From positions 70,529,903 through 70,593,902 of the forward strand of contig CM055265.1 in the NCBI GenBank assembly GCA_029237695.1: a stretch of DNA of 64,000 nt. Reading direction: 5' to 3'. Position 1 is the stretch's first letter. Each line of letters begins with the position of its first letter. A model generated the notes under the pieces. The model worked only from the letters and a program-made list of their open reading frames with translations, ran no database searches and was not told where the DNA came from. Below are positions 40,583 to 52,160 of the stretch, one piece after another. Source of the DNA: Conchocele bisecta (taxonomy: Eukaryota > Mollusca > Bivalvia > Lucinida > Thyasiridae). The position numbers and the translations under genes are program-made.

Positions 40583-41792
40583 TGTCACAAAATTGTGTAA
40601 CTGAAATCACACAATTGTGAGACAGGTTCTTTTAATATTGATCTGGTGTGGCTGTACATAGGCATAGACAAATAGGCAAAGTCAATTTACACATTTGTAG
40701 TCAGTCAATGATAACTATGACACTATTTATGCAGCAAAACACAATTGACAGAATCTTCTAAAAGTTCCACATAGCTAAGTTTTCCTGTGAATGCATGAGT
40801 CCTAGGTTGTCACTGAATACACAAATGTTCATAGATGCACATCAAATATTCACCCACATGGAATGTGCGCTAGACTAAATAATATGAACTGAGAATCCTA
40901 ACATTCAAAATTGTACACTAAGGTGTCACCCTGGTGTCATGGAGGACAGTATACCATATGTACTATGGTGTCACAAATATGTCCAATAAGAATAATATAC
41001 CACGAAGATGTTACATGTGTCCACTAAGTATGACACCCAGATGTCATTAATATACCACTAAGTTTATTGTACAGATGTCCAATAAGGACATAATATCACA
41101 AAGAGTCCACGAAGATATCCAATATGGATAACATGTCACTAAGATGCCACGAAGAATTCCACTCAAGATTGCATACCCACAAAGATGTACACTAAGGACA
41201 ATATGTCACTAGGATTCACACGTGTTCACTCCACCGCCAATCTGTCAATTACATCTTACGAATAATGGTGATAATACCCCAGTAATGTTAGTCTATCTCA
41301 TCAATGTTCACATCAGTTCACTCCCAAAGGATACAATATCTCTCATTCACACAAATGACATCGCCTCATGTCATTCTCGGTTATTTCCATCTATGGAAAT
41401 GTCAGTCTCGACCCGCCATATGCTGCTCAGGAATGACAATGCCTGTGGAATAGAAAGGAATCCCCCATAGGATGGACACCCAGGAATCGCCTCATCAACA
41501 TAAGCCACAGTGTCTGAAATCCACAGATCTAGCTCACATATAGAGGAATAAAATTGGCCAACGTTCTCCACACAAAGCACTAATAGGTCTTCCCACAATC
41601 AGATCTCTCTAAGCATTGACCACACATGCATGCCCAGTGAACTATTCACATAACTACCAATAATTGTTAACAATGCAACTCACCTGTAAAATGCACCTGG
41701 ATACAACTTACCTGTGCAATCAATAGTACAGGTATGTATACTGCACAAAATTAGACACAATCTATACTGAGCAACTGCACAAATTTGTAACA
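40583..41792 (-). repeat. 3' LTR
   Basis: 1210 bp, near-identical to 42613-43869 with scattered substitutions and a ~47-bp indel near 41645. Its start has mutated to TGTTACAAATT. The LTR interior contains degenerate short repeats of the CCACTAAG/GATGTCCA type. Confidence 0.9.
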
Positions 41793-41942
41793 TACCTCCG
41801 TTTCCAAGATGAAAAACATGTTTTTTCACTCCTAATCAGAAATTAAAAATCGACTTAAAAAAATTAAGAAACAAAATCTGTTGATCTCCTCCAGCTCGAG
41901 CTTACCTGTCTTGATCTTCAAACACTGTGGCTACGTGAATAT

Positions 41943-42299
41943 TCTCTACCTACACATGACGACTGAGAAAATCTGCTCCTACATTCTCTGATCCTTTGAT
42001 CGCTACAATGCGAAACCTGTATGATTGTAATGCCATTGCCCACCTCATTAGTTTTGGATTTGCTACTTTTGCACGATTCAGGTAGACTAACGGCTGTTGG
42101 TCTGTCTCAAGTATGTATTCTCGTTCATACAAGAACTCCAAACAAGTGCCAAACACTCCTTCTCAATCACTGCAAAATTAACCTCCCTGTCCAACAATTT
42201 CCTACTAGCATATGAAACCGGACATTTCATACCATCGTGCTCCTGATCAACACCACGCCGATTCCCGTTTTTGGAAGCATCAGTCCTCAAGATGAACAT
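41943..42299 (-). pseudogene. Ty3/gypsy RNase H domain fragment
   Basis: Minus strand from 42299: FILRTDASKNG, PVSYASRKLLDREVNF and EKECLALVW, then a frameshift near 42125-42155, then ILETDQQPLVYL, NPKLMRWAMALQSYRF and GADFLSRHV. This is the standard RNase H order of Ty3/gypsy polymerases (TDAS, SYASRKL, EKEC, TDQ/HxPL, ADxLSR). The first catalytic acidic residue (TDAS) and the TDQ are present, but the frameshift and the missing polymerase make it inactive. Confidence 0.9.
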
Positions 42300-42506
42300 C
42301 TAATCAAATACCGGCAAATACAAGACTGGTTCCCTGACCAACACATCGATCTGTTTCGCCAACTTCAACTTATGCATTTCTCTTTCGCTAGCCCTTTCCT
42401 CTCTATCTAATCTCTCTGCCTCTTTCTTCTCAACAAATGCTAACAGTGTCTCTCCCTGTAAGCCTAATGCCTTCCCACAGTCAATTAATTTCTCATAACT
42501 AGCCAT
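42300..42506 (-). pseudogene. Retroelement gag N-terminal fragment
   Basis: MASYEKLIDCGKALGLQG and LLAFVEKKEAERLDREE, then a charged coiled coil, match the N terminus of gag in invertebrate gypsy-like elements. The frame reaches a TAG immediately before the RNase H piece and is in the same frame as it, so an internal deletion fused the two. Confidence 0.7.
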
Positions 42507-42584
42507 GTTCCTAAATGTTTTTTGTTGTTGGTCAGACTAAGACTTTAATGTGCACGCACTATGCAAAGCGATTTCCAGATCCTG

Positions 42585-42612
42585 CCGGGGTCAACACCGG
42601 CAGGATGCCATA
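42585..42612 (-). other. Primer-binding site candidate with hairpin
   Basis: Minus strand: TATGGCATCCTGCCGG then GTGTTGACCCCGGCAGG. The TGG start two bases after the LTR is where reverse-transcription priming sites lie; CCTGCCGG/CCGGCAGG forms a stem. The matching tRNA is not identified. Confidence 0.6.
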
Positions 42613-43869
42613 TGTCATAAAATTGTGTAACTGAAATCACACAATTGTGAGACGGATTATTTTAATATAGATCTGGTGTGGCTGTACATAGGCATATATA
42701 AATAGGAAAAGTCAATTTACACATTTGTAATCAGTCAATGATAACTATGGCACTATTTATGCAGCAAAACACAATTGACAGTATCTTCTAAAAGTTCCAC
42801 ATAGCTAAGTTTCCCTGTGAATGCATGAGTCCTAGGTTGTCACTGAATACACAAATGTTCATAGATGCACAACAAATATTCACCCACATGGAATGTGCGC
42901 GAGACTAAATAATATGAACTGAAAATCCTAACATTCAAAATTGTATACTAAGGTGTCACCCTGGTGTCATGGAGGACAGTATATCACATGTACTATGGTG
43001 TCACAAAGATGTCCACTAAGAACAATATACCACGAAGATGTTACATGTGTCCACTAAGTATGTCACCAGAGATCATTAATATACCACTAAGTTTATTGTA
43101 CAGATGTCCAATAAGGACATAATATCACAAAGATTCCACGAAGATATCCAATATGGATAATATGTCACTAGATGCCACGAAGAATTCCACTAGGATTACA
43201 TACCCACAAAGATGTACACTAAGGACAATATGTCACTAGGATTCACACGTGTTCACTCCACCGCCAATCTGTCAATTACATCTTACGAATAATGGTGATA
43301 ATACCCCGGTGATGTCAGTCTATCTCATCAATGTTCACATCAGTTCACTCCCAAAGGATACAATATCTCTCATTCACACAAATGACATCGCCTCATGTCA
43401 TTCTCGGTTATTTCCATCTATGGAAATGTCAGTCTCGACCCGCCATATGCTGCTCAGGAATGACAATGCCCCCCGTGGAATAGAAAGGAATCCCCCAGAT
43501 GATGGACACCCAGGAATCGCCCCATCAACATAAGCCACAGTGTCTGGAATCCACAGATCTAGCTCACATATAGAGGAATAGAATTGACCAACGTTCTCCA
43601 CACAAAGCACTAATAGGTCTTCCCACAATCAGATCTCTCTAAGCATTGACCACACATACATGCCCAGTGAACTATTCACATAAATGCCCAATACTTGTCA
43701 AGCATGACTGACCACTGTATGTGATATCCACTACCAGTAATTGTTAACAATGCAACGCACCTGTAACATGCACCTGGGTACAACTTACATGTGCAATCAA
43801 TAGTACAGGTATGTATACTGCACACAATTAGACACAATCTATACTGAGCAACTGCACAAATTTGTGACA
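42613..43869 (-). repeat. 5' LTR
   Basis: 1257 bp; begins TGTCACAAATTTG on the minus strand and ends ATGACA. It contains the extra GCATGACTGACCACTG region absent from the other LTR. Confidence 0.9.
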
Positions 43870-43874
43870 CTATC

Positions 43875-44170
43875 AAATATTGATTTTATTGCGAAACTAC
43901 GATTTTCCTATGGGAATGTAACATGGGGGCTAAAATAAATTTAAAAATAAATATATTTGTGGACCGATTTTCAAAATGTAAATTTTGTTTTCTATGCAAT
44001 CTCGCCAGGTTTCGATCAATTTTTGTTGGAATTTCATGAAATAAATTTTCTTTGGGAGGGTGACTTTTTGTTATTGATGAAAAAGTACTTACAATTAAAT
44101 ATGTTTGATATTGGATGTGTTTAAAAGCCAAAAGTTTGTCGTCAGCAGACCGTGGAACAGACAGTAATAC
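43875..44170. repeat. GCCGACGAAC repeat family member (mirror)
   Basis: AATATTGATTTTATTGCGAA to GTGGAACAGACAGTAATAC, inverse of 17790-18064, with an extra CGCCAGGTTTCGATCAA stretch lost in the left arm. Confidence 0.65.
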
Positions 44171-44199
44171 AGTCAAACCTGTGAATAAAGGCCAAACGT

Positions 44200-45110
44200 G
44201 GGAAGATAACAAATATGGCCTTTCTTCACATGTGGTCTTTTATCGCTGTGTCACTTATGTAGTAATATAATAATTGGGAAAGAAAATGGGTGGCTGCTAT
44301 AGACAGGGAATTGCTATTCCAATGTGGTATTTATTCGCAGGGTCATTTATGTAGTAATTTAAAACTGAGAAAGCAAAATGATGGCTGCTATAGACTGGGA
44401 ATTGTTATTCCAATGTGGCCTTTATTCGCAGGGTCATTTATATAGTAATGGAATAATTTGGAAAGCTAAAGGGTGGCTGCTTTAGGCAGGGAATTGTTAT
44501 TACAAGGTGGTATTTATTCACAGGGTCATGTTTGTAGTAATAGAATACTCGGGAATGCAATATGGTGGCTGCTATAGACAGGGAATTGTTATTCCAAGGT
44601 GGTTTTTATTCACAGGGTCATTTATGTAGTAATGGAATAATTGAGAAAGCAAAAATGTGGCTGCTATAGACAGGGAATTGTTATTTCAAGGTGGTCTGTA
44701 TTCACAGGGTCATTTATGTAGTAATGGGATAATTGGGAAAGCAAAATGTTGGCTGCTATAGACAGTGAATTGTTATTCCAATGTGGTCTTTATTCACAGG
44801 GTCATTTATGTAGTAATGGCATAATTGGGAAAGCAAAATGGTGGCTGCTATAGACAGGGAATTGTTATTCCAAGGTGGTCTTTATTCACAGGGTCATTTA
44901 TGTAGTAATGGCATAATTGGGAAAGCAAAATGGTGGCTGCTATAGACAGTGAATTGTTATTCCAATGTGGTCTTTATTCACAGGGTCATTTATGTAGTAA
45001 TGGAATACTTGGGAAAGCAAAATGGTGGCTGCTACAGAAAGGGAATTGTTATTCCAAGGTGGTCTTTATTCACATGGTCATTTATGTAGTAATTGCGCAC
45101 AACATGAGCA
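44200..45110. repeat. 92-bp minisatellite (VNTR), about 10 units
   Basis: TTTATGTAGTAAT recurs about every 92 bases from 44256 to 45090, with GGTGGCTGCTATAGACAGGG and GTGGTCTTTATTCACAGGG in each unit. This is twice the left-arm count. Confidence 0.85.
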
Positions 45111-45142
45111 ATTGTATGGACATGAGGATGTGATTACACTGT

Positions 45143-45232
45143 TAGATCACATTCGTCCGCATTTACGATCGGCAATCCGCTCGCCAAAGCTCGCGGATTA
45201 TCTCCTCGTACATGCGGACGAACCGTGTTCTA
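45143..45232. repeat. CGTCCGCATGTACGA palindromic element (mirror)
   Basis: TAGATCACATTCGTCCGC to GCGGACGAACCGTGTTCTA, inverse of 17188-17278. Confidence 0.7.
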
Positions 45233-45323
45233 ACTGTGGATTGATACATATCATATTAACAGATCTCTCATGTACGATCCTCTATATTATTAAGTTGTTT
45301 ATATAATTCACGTCGGGCATACC

Positions 45324-45641
45324 CTAGATCGAATCACTCGCGATGCCCCGGCAGCCGGTCTTTGTGATGTTGCTGGTGTCCAGCCGTTTTAGAGGGATGT
45401 GTATGTAGGGGACATTACCGCAGCAAATGTATCGCTTGAACGCCCGCCGGTACTTGACGGACATGGCGCTGTACAGGATCTGGTTGATGGCGCTGTTGAT
45501 ATATATCATGGAGCGGCAGAAGAGCAGGAACCAGCCGTTCATGAACGGGCGGGGAGCCAGTGAGTTGTCGACAACCAGCGTCCGGTATGGTAACCAGGCA
45601 ACCGCGAATACGACTACGACCACCACCAGCATCCGTATAAC
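45324..45641 (-). pseudogene. TRH/EFLGamide-type GPCR, exon 2 (right copy, degraded motifs)
   Basis: Same length (318 bp) and splice acceptor (CGCCGCAG before 45641) as the left exon 2, open to the stop at 45324-45326. Differences from the left copy include NPILY to NQILY in TM7, LVVYNS to LVVDNS after TM6, KRYLCC to KRYICC, PHIHI to PYIHI, and GSLG to GCRG. The NPxxY proline and the tyrosine are conserved in receptors of this family, so the right copy looks released from selection. Reading frame is intact, so a translated but impaired product is possible. Confidence 0.75.
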
Positions 45642-45662
45642 CTGCGGCGATAAATTTGTAAC

Positions 45663-46065
45663 GCAGAGCTCCAGATAAGATGCGTATTTGCTTAAATACC
45701 CAATTAAAATTGCCAAAAAAAAATATTTAAATCAGAAGTAGCGAGTATCAAAAAGCAATACAAATTTTAGGGTACGTTTATCATGCTGCAGAAAAAAATA
45801 AACAGACCACAAATATAGCATATTTTTCTTATTTTCAATGAAAACACAGCTTGATATTTCATTAGAATTGTCTCCAAGGAGACAATTATAATGAAATGCC
45901 AAGATATCTTTTCATTTCGAAGCAAACTATTCAATAATTGTTGTATGTTTATGTGTAAACAGTAGTGTAATTTTAGTTTACCCAATTAAACATTTGAAAT
46001 ACCCAATTGCTTCAGAAATGATAGAGTGACAATAATCAATTACTAATTCCTTATCTGGAGCCCTG
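45663..46065. mobile_element. Foldback MITE at the exon 2 acceptor (mirror)
   Basis: CAGAGCTCCAGATAAG to CTTATCTGGAGCCCTG; inverse of 16355-16756, at the same distance from the acceptor. Confidence 0.75.
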
Positions 46066-46294
46066 GTAATACTATATATTTTTCAATATAATAACTAGAT
46101 GTTCTGAAATACATGACTGATGATTTAATTAAACGAGTTTACTGATTTCATAAGAAACGAGGCAACGAGTTTAACAAATACCATACACCATATCAGTAAC
46201 GAGCTTGGTATTGGCAGAATACGTGCTGACTGACAACAAAATGTATCAGGCACAACGAATTGAACACTGACTTGTCATTGGTTGTGGTTGTGGC

Positions 46295-46560
46295 TGGATG
46301 AATAGAGAATAGTAGGTTAGTGCCGTGAATGGGAAAAATATATGGCAAGGCTTAGGAAACAGGATGGGCGAGGATCATTCACGGTACTAACCTACTATTC
46401 TATTTATCCCGTCAACACCTACAAATGACTTTAAAATGCAAAAAAAAAAAACCAGCCACCGCACATATTCACACACAGTGATTAGGTCGTATTAACAGGA
46501 TATCAAAAATGTTTCACGGCACCGTGTTTCACGGCACATACGCACTGTGTTGACGGGATA
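46295..46560. mobile_element. CCGTCAACAC composite element (mirror)
   Basis: TAGTAGGTTAGTGCCGTGAA foldback followed by TATCCCGTCAACACCTAC and GTGTTGACGGGATAAATG. Inverse of 15582-15855. Confidence 0.7.
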
Positions 46561-46586
46561 AATGGGGATTATGGGTTTTGCGACTA

Positions 46587-46802
46587 TTCACAAAACTTCG
46601 TGCAAATTTAAGATCTTCTGGAAAATTCAATTGATGGATTTACATTTATTGATCCTAGGCTGCATATGCAGTCTATGCTCAATAAATCTAAATCCAATAA
46701 TTGTTTACAAGAAAACATTTTTCATGTGAAATTCACAGACTATCATAATTTTGCACTTACAAACATTTTAGTCGTACGAAGTTTAGTGAAACGGGCCCCT
46801 GG
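46587..46802. mobile_element. CGTACGAC MITE (mirror)
   Basis: Centre CCTAGGCTGCATATGCAGTC; complete end AGTTTAGTGAAACGGGCCCC at 46782-46800. Inverse of 15345-15557. Confidence 0.75.
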
Positions 46803-46984
46803 CGAATATGTCTGTCCAGCGTACAATAACACCTGCGTTAATCTAGCCAATAGTTACCAACTTCTTTATTTTAAAAAATACTTGAATAGTGTGCTTACAA
46901 TGAAGCAGCTTGATTGATTGAGCCTGATCTGTGCTACAGCTGAGGTTCAGTCAAACAAATTGCTTGATTGCGAGTTGGCATTGC

Positions 46985-47155
46985 ATGTAGCAATATATGT
47001 TTCACGGCACCGTGTTTCACGGCACATACGCACTGTGTTGACGGGATAAATGGGGATTATGGGTTTTGCGACCTGTGTAGATCCAGACCAGCCTGTGCAT
47101 CCGAACAGTCTGATCAGGATCTGCAATGTTCGCCATACCATCAATGAAACAAGTC
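46985..47155. mobile_element. CCGTCAACAC fragment joined to GATCAGACTG fragment (mirror)
   Basis: GTTTCACGGCACCGTG, GTGTTGACGGGATAAATG, then GACCTGTGTAGATCCAGACC and GTCTGATCAGGATCTGC. Inverse of 14990-15165. Confidence 0.6.
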
Positions 47156-47199
47156 ATTGACAATCTGGGGGAAATTAACGCAGGAGGTTGTCAATATAC

Positions 47200-47690
47200 A
47201 AGGTGCATCATCACGTGGTTACAACAACAACAACGCAGCCCACTCCAAAGCAAGTATTATTTGACATTTTCCTTAATATGTAACTGATTTTGATGAAATA
47301 TGGCGCAGTAAACGAGTCTTGTTAAGCTTCATTTGGTGGTCTATGGAGTTTGGCACAGACTTATGTCGTTTTAGCGAAGAATCGATTTCCGTGACACGGA
47401 AATCGATTCTTCGCGAAATCGATTCTTCGCAAAAACGACAGAAGTTTGGCACAGACTTATGTCGTTTTTGCGAAGAATCGATTTCCGTTTCGGAGACACG
47501 GAAATCGATTCTTCGCAAAAACGACAGAAGTTTGGGCGAAACTACAGAGACCACGAAATGCAGCTTAACAAGACGAGTTTGATGCGCCATATCTCATCAA
47601 AAGCAGTAAGTAATAAGGACACTATAAAATAATATGTACTTTGAATCGGTACTTGTTGTTGTTGTTAGTACCACGTGATCATACACCTTG
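47200..47690. mobile_element. CACGTG foldback element with duplicated core (mirror of copy 3)
   Basis: AAGGTGCATCATCACGTGG to CCACGTGATCATACACCTTG. The GAATCGATTTCCGTG/CACGGAAATCGATTC core occurs twice in tandem (about 47376-47415 and 47475-47515); the left-arm copy has one, accounting for ~100 extra bases. Confidence 0.75.
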
Positions 47691-47934
47691 ATATAGGTAC
47701 TCATTGATAATGGCAAACGGACATTTTCTTTGCAATCTTCTTTGCAGGTCGAATATATAGTTATCGTTAATCCTTTTATAGAATAAATAATAAACTGGAA
47801 TTAATTAACCAGCGGATCTGTTCATTACGTTTATAAATGGAAATCCACAGATTGTAGAAGACGATTAGAAGTCGCATTAAACATCAAATAGGATTCAAAA
47901 TATCATGGCTCTGTGGGCGCATAAACTGATCAAA

Positions 47935-49385
47935 GGACTGATAGTCCTGAAATCCTTCGCAGTACGTGCTCAACCATTTTAATATTTCACACAAAAAATC
48001 ATATATACTCCATTTAAAATCAATATATTCGTTTAATCAGTATACATTATCAATGCTGCAAAAACAATATTTATCTTGACAAACTTTGTTCAAAGTAATT
48101 TCACCTTGACCTTGGACATAAGGAAGTATATGAAGTTTGAAGTCAATCTGACTTACGGTTGCAGAAAACTTTAAGGCAAATCGTACGGATGCAAATGGAC
48201 GGACTGAATTACAAAAACTATATACCCCTCGACATACTTTGTATGCCGGGGGGGGTATATCTATAGTTTTGTATACACAGTTTAAACTTTATATATTTTA
48301 CAACAATTACAAACAAGAGCGAGCAAGCAGTCATGCAAGGAACACGACAGGTGACATATGTCATCAGTCCCTTTTTTCCTGTCACCGTCATAGCTCAGGA
48401 ACTAGACTGGTGACATATGTCATCAGTCCATTTTCTCCTGACACAGTCTCCTAAATTTAAAAGTCATATCATTTTCCAATTCAAATAGGAATCCTCAGCG
48501 ATTTGTAACCCGGAGGATATAACAAAAACTTTCTACTTTCACTTTCATTTCAGCTACACATTCAATTTTAATTTATTGCGTAAATGATGCCGAAATATTT
48601 ATTTAAATTAATATCTAATAATTAAATATACTTTTTTTAATTCATAATACAAATAATCTAGAGATAATTATTATCCTTATTCAAACTCAAGACAACGTTT
48701 CCTTTGTGAATTGTATCGTACTGTATATGCTGTGTAACATCAAGTCGCAAGACTGTCGGCAGCGTATGCGCTAACACACACGACGTGTAATTATCAAAAA
48801 ATTGCTAGCACCTCTTTGGAAAGTTTGGATTTCCGCGCGAACTGTTTTACTAAATTCATTATAGATTAGTTGATGATTTTTTAAATAAAATGGACAATGA
48901 TTAATAATATTGATGGCTCAAGATGATTAAAACAGTATGTAACTGTCAAAAAACAATGTTTCTGCTTTAAATCATCATCATTTCGCTGTCCAATGTCGGA
49001 TTTTATGCAAAGTTCAGAATGTAAGCTTTAATCTGATTGGTCTTCAAGAAAAAAGTCACAGGGAAATCCCGCACCTACTATATCATTGCGCAAAATATCA
49101 ATATACATAACAAAGAACTCATATTAATACATAACAGTTAATAGTTTATAAAGTATACAAAAACTTTTGCAATAACACACATATAGCACAAAAAAAAGCA
49201 AACAACACATGTATTACGCTGAAACGGTAAGATAGCTCGCTGTTTTACTGTTGTTGAACTACTTTTTTATGGCGTAATACCGCGTGTTTTTCTAAAGTTA
49301 AAACCGCAAACAGTGACACTGCGACCGCCATTAGCATATCTGCAATGACTGAGAATTTTCATATAGTTACTAATAGCTCGGATAA
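47935..49385. other. 1.45 kb right-arm-only segment
   Basis: No partner in the left arm. It holds ACTATATACCCCTCGACATA and a GGGGGGGGTATATCTATAGT inverted partner (48220-48262), a ~59-bp direct duplication starting TGGTGACATATGTCATCAGT (48350 and 48408), and AT-rich DNA. TTTCACCTTGACCTTGGACA at 48099 matches a repeat phrase I associate with clam genomes. No coding signal. Confidence 0.6.
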
Positions 49386-49389
49386 TAAA

Positions 49390-49690
49390 TGTTTTCTGTA
49401 TTTACGTCATTCCCAAGCTATCTCGTCCTGTTTCAGAGTCAATTTCCCAAATGTTATTTGTTCAACCCTCTTGGTCACCCTCCTCCGTTTTTCCACATGT
49501 TAAGTTCCCATAGGAATATTGTTTTACGTAATAAATCAATATTTGATGCAATTTTATCAAATCAAAAAATGTGGGGAGGGTTACTTTTTTTGTTATTGAT
49601 GAAAAACTAGTTACCTTTAAATATGTTTTTAGATTTAATATGTTTAATAGCCAAAAGTTCGTCGGCAACAAAATGTGGAACAGCCTGTAG
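49390..49690. repeat. GCCGACGAAC repeat family member (mirror)
   Basis: TTTACGTCATTCCCAAGC to CGTCGGCAACAAAATGTGG, inverse of 13780-14170. Two AACAATTCGTTCCCTCAA units follow at 49725-49760, a stray piece of the 21-bp element. Confidence 0.6.
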
Positions 49691-49919
49691 TATCTTTTGA
49701 TATCAAACATATAAAACGAAATAACAATTCGTTCCCTCAATGTAACAATTCGTTCCCTCAATTTGGCAAGGCTTAGAAACGCGCAGGGATTCAGAGGCTC
49801 GCCAATATTTGATGGAATTTCATTAAATAAAATAAATGTGGAGGGTCCTTTTGAGTTATTGATGAACAAGTACTTACATGTACATTTACATATTTGTGAG
49901 ATTTATGTGTTTAATTCAA

Positions 49920-49992
49920 TGTTTACAAACACCACAGATCCGTGTGAGCCGGCTCGTAACGAGCCGTCTCACAAGGATCTGCAGTGTTTGCT
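49920..49992. repeat. CpG-rich perfect hairpin (mirror)
   Basis: GTGTGAGCCGGCTCGTAACG and its inverse; matches 13600-13645. Confidence 0.7.
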
Positions 49993-50162
49993 AGTATTTT
50001 AAGATTGTTGGACCCCCCGCCCCGTTTCGTATGAATGTAACAGTCTAAAAATTAAAAAAAAGAACCAAAGTCGGAATTGTCGAGTGAAAGGGTTAAATAA
50101 TAGCCACACGTTCGTCGGCAGCAAAACGTGGATCTGAGGCGACGGTAGTTCGTCTGTCCACC

Positions 50163-50246
50163 ATCGAGGAGCGAAGGAGCGAAGGAGAGGAGGAGCGGAG
50201 GAGCGGAGGAGCGAAGGAGAGGAGGAGCGGAGGAGCGGAGGAGCGG
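50163..50246. repeat. (GAGCGGAG)n polypurine array (mirror)
   Basis: About ten units of GAGCGGAG/GAGCGAAG, inverse of 13354-13417 and slightly longer. Confidence 0.85.
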
Positions 50247-50359
50247 TGCATTATTTGCTGCATGAAGTACATGCCTACGTGACATACGTTGCCATAGAGT
50301 CGTCTGGATTCGTGATTGAGTGGGTTGCACCATCCATTAAGTATAATACAAACCGCCAC

Positions 50360-50612
50360 CTCTCTACAACAACAACCTCTCTATAACAGCCGCTATTTTA
50401 TATCACAAAATGGATGATTTCCTCTGTATCTAACCCTTAGACTGCTGAGCACGAAACTTGTCGTCTGTTGTTGCTTTTGCTTTCTTTCTCAATGAAAAAC
50501 ATGTTTTGATAGCATTTTAGAATCATTTCCATTGGAAATGATTCTAAAATGTTGCCAAAGCATGTTTTGATGGTAATTATCGAAGAAACTAAATGAACAG
50601 CGGGGCTCCGTA
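50360..50612. repeat. Deletion-scarred MITE remnants
   Basis: CTCTCTACAACAACAACC, then TAACCCTTAGACTGCTGAGC to ATCGAAGAAACTAAATGAAC with the TTTAGAATCATTTCC hairpin, then GCGGGGCTCCGTA, the last 12-13 bases of the 21-bp element end. The last join removes what is 10660-12068 in the left arm. Confidence 0.7.
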
Positions 50613-51173
50613 AAATAGACACATTGCACTGTATGAGCGCATTTAATTTGAATAAATAACTGTGACATTTAAGCATGCACCAGCTGTAGAAAAAAAAAAC
50701 ATTGATTTCGGAAATACATGTATTCGAATATATGGATAGCGAATAACAAACGAAAAACATTATGATATATGTATATGGACATGTGGGCTGTGTGCCGATC
50801 ATTCAAAAACGAATGATTAATCTAGTCCAGTTTCATTTGCCCGACTATGTTATTACTTTCTATCATTTGTTTTCAACATTATCTGCGCCTGTAATTTAAA
50901 TCGGTTGTTCCAACATTTCTTATAGTCTCCCGTCCGGCACTGAAAGGAACCCCGCATTTTCTGACAGAGTCAGTGGTATCAAAGACAGCACAGACTTCAA
51001 ATGCACTGCAGCATTTATTTTCATGTTTGTGGCTGTTTGCCCTCTTATTTCTTCTATTTAAATATGCCCCATTTGTTTTTCGTTAGTGAATCTGACCACT
51101 GTGTCAACAATGACGTCATAAATTATGAAGTCATTACGGCGTCTTGTACTGCAATGACGCCATGAACGTTAGC

Positions 51174-51533
51174 AAGGTATATGATCACGTGGTACTAACA
51201 ACAACAACAAGTACCTATTCAAAATACGTATTCTTTTATAGTGTTCTTATTACGTAACGGATTTTGATGAAATATGGCGCATCAAACGCGTCTTGTTAAT
51301 TGGTGCTGCAATTGGTGGTCTCTGTATTTTCGCCCAAACTTCTGTCGTTTTTGCGAAGAACCTGTGCCAAACCCCCTGGACCACAAAAAAATACAGCTCA
51401 TGAAGACGCGTTTGCTGCGCCATATTTCATCAAAATACGTTTCATATTAAGGCAAATATCAAATAATACTTTCAAGATTTCAACACTTTCAGCCACTGTT
51501 GTTGTTGTTGTAACCACGTGATCATGCACCTTG
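51174..51533. mobile_element. CACGTG foldback element (single)
   Basis: AAGGTATATGATCACGTGG to CCACGTGATCATGCACCTTG. One half matches left copy 2, the other left copy 1; the centre palindrome is missing. Confidence 0.75.
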
Positions 51534-52160
51534 ATGGGGCAGCAATATAAAACATTAATATCCACTAAACTACTGTCTATTCCACGTAATGACCACTATT
51601 GACTTTTGGCGAATCTAGTGCCCATGTCTGTTTGTAAATTTCTGAAATTTTATCAAATGACATGATGTTTTTTATTTAATATACGTCAATTGCAAGTCAT
51701 ATTGCAAGTCATATTGCAAAAACCCACACATTAACTATCAGAGAAACCATCTGATCTGTAATTAAGACTACGGATAGGCATAGTGGGAACCATAAACAGA
51801 CTCACTAATTACATATGTACTCGTATTATCCTAAACGTATACGTACTTTAGATCACAAGGTATGGGATCACGATTGGCTTAGAAATATAGCGCACAAGCA
51901 GATGTTCCTTAAATAAATGCAACATTTTCTGTCATTAATAAGTAATAATATTCTGTATATAGATTGCTATACTTGAGTATAAGTAACTGCGTCGTTGAGA
52001 AAATGTACCTTACTGCGTTTTCGACCCTCGTAAGCCCAGATCAGCCTGCACATCCTCCATATTCCATTCTTTGTCAAACGTCACAAGAAGTGAAACTAAT
52101 GGTTTGATCACCATAAGATGGTCGAGTAGGACACAGTAACCAGGCAATGTTCACATAAGT

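Larger units (their letters stand above)
40583..43869 (-). mobile_element. Internally deleted Ty3/gypsy-like LTR retrotransposon
   Basis: Two direct LTRs, 40583-41792 (3' LTR) and 42613-43869 (5' LTR), enclose only 820 bp. On the minus strand LTRs begin TGTCACAAATTTG and end TTTTATGACA. CTATC flanks the whole element at 40578-40582 and 43870-43874 (target duplication). TGGCATCCTGCC two bases after the 5' LTR is a primer-binding-site candidate, and GGAAACGGAGGTA before the 3' LTR a weak polypurine tract. The internal DNA fuses the gag start to the RNase H region; protease, most of reverse transcriptase and integrase are missing. Confidence 0.9.

Noticed and set aside
41222..41470. Near-identical ORF pairs at 41222 and 43249 (and 41371, 43398)
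   Set aside because: They lie inside the two LTRs and differ by frameshifts; LTR sequence, not genes.
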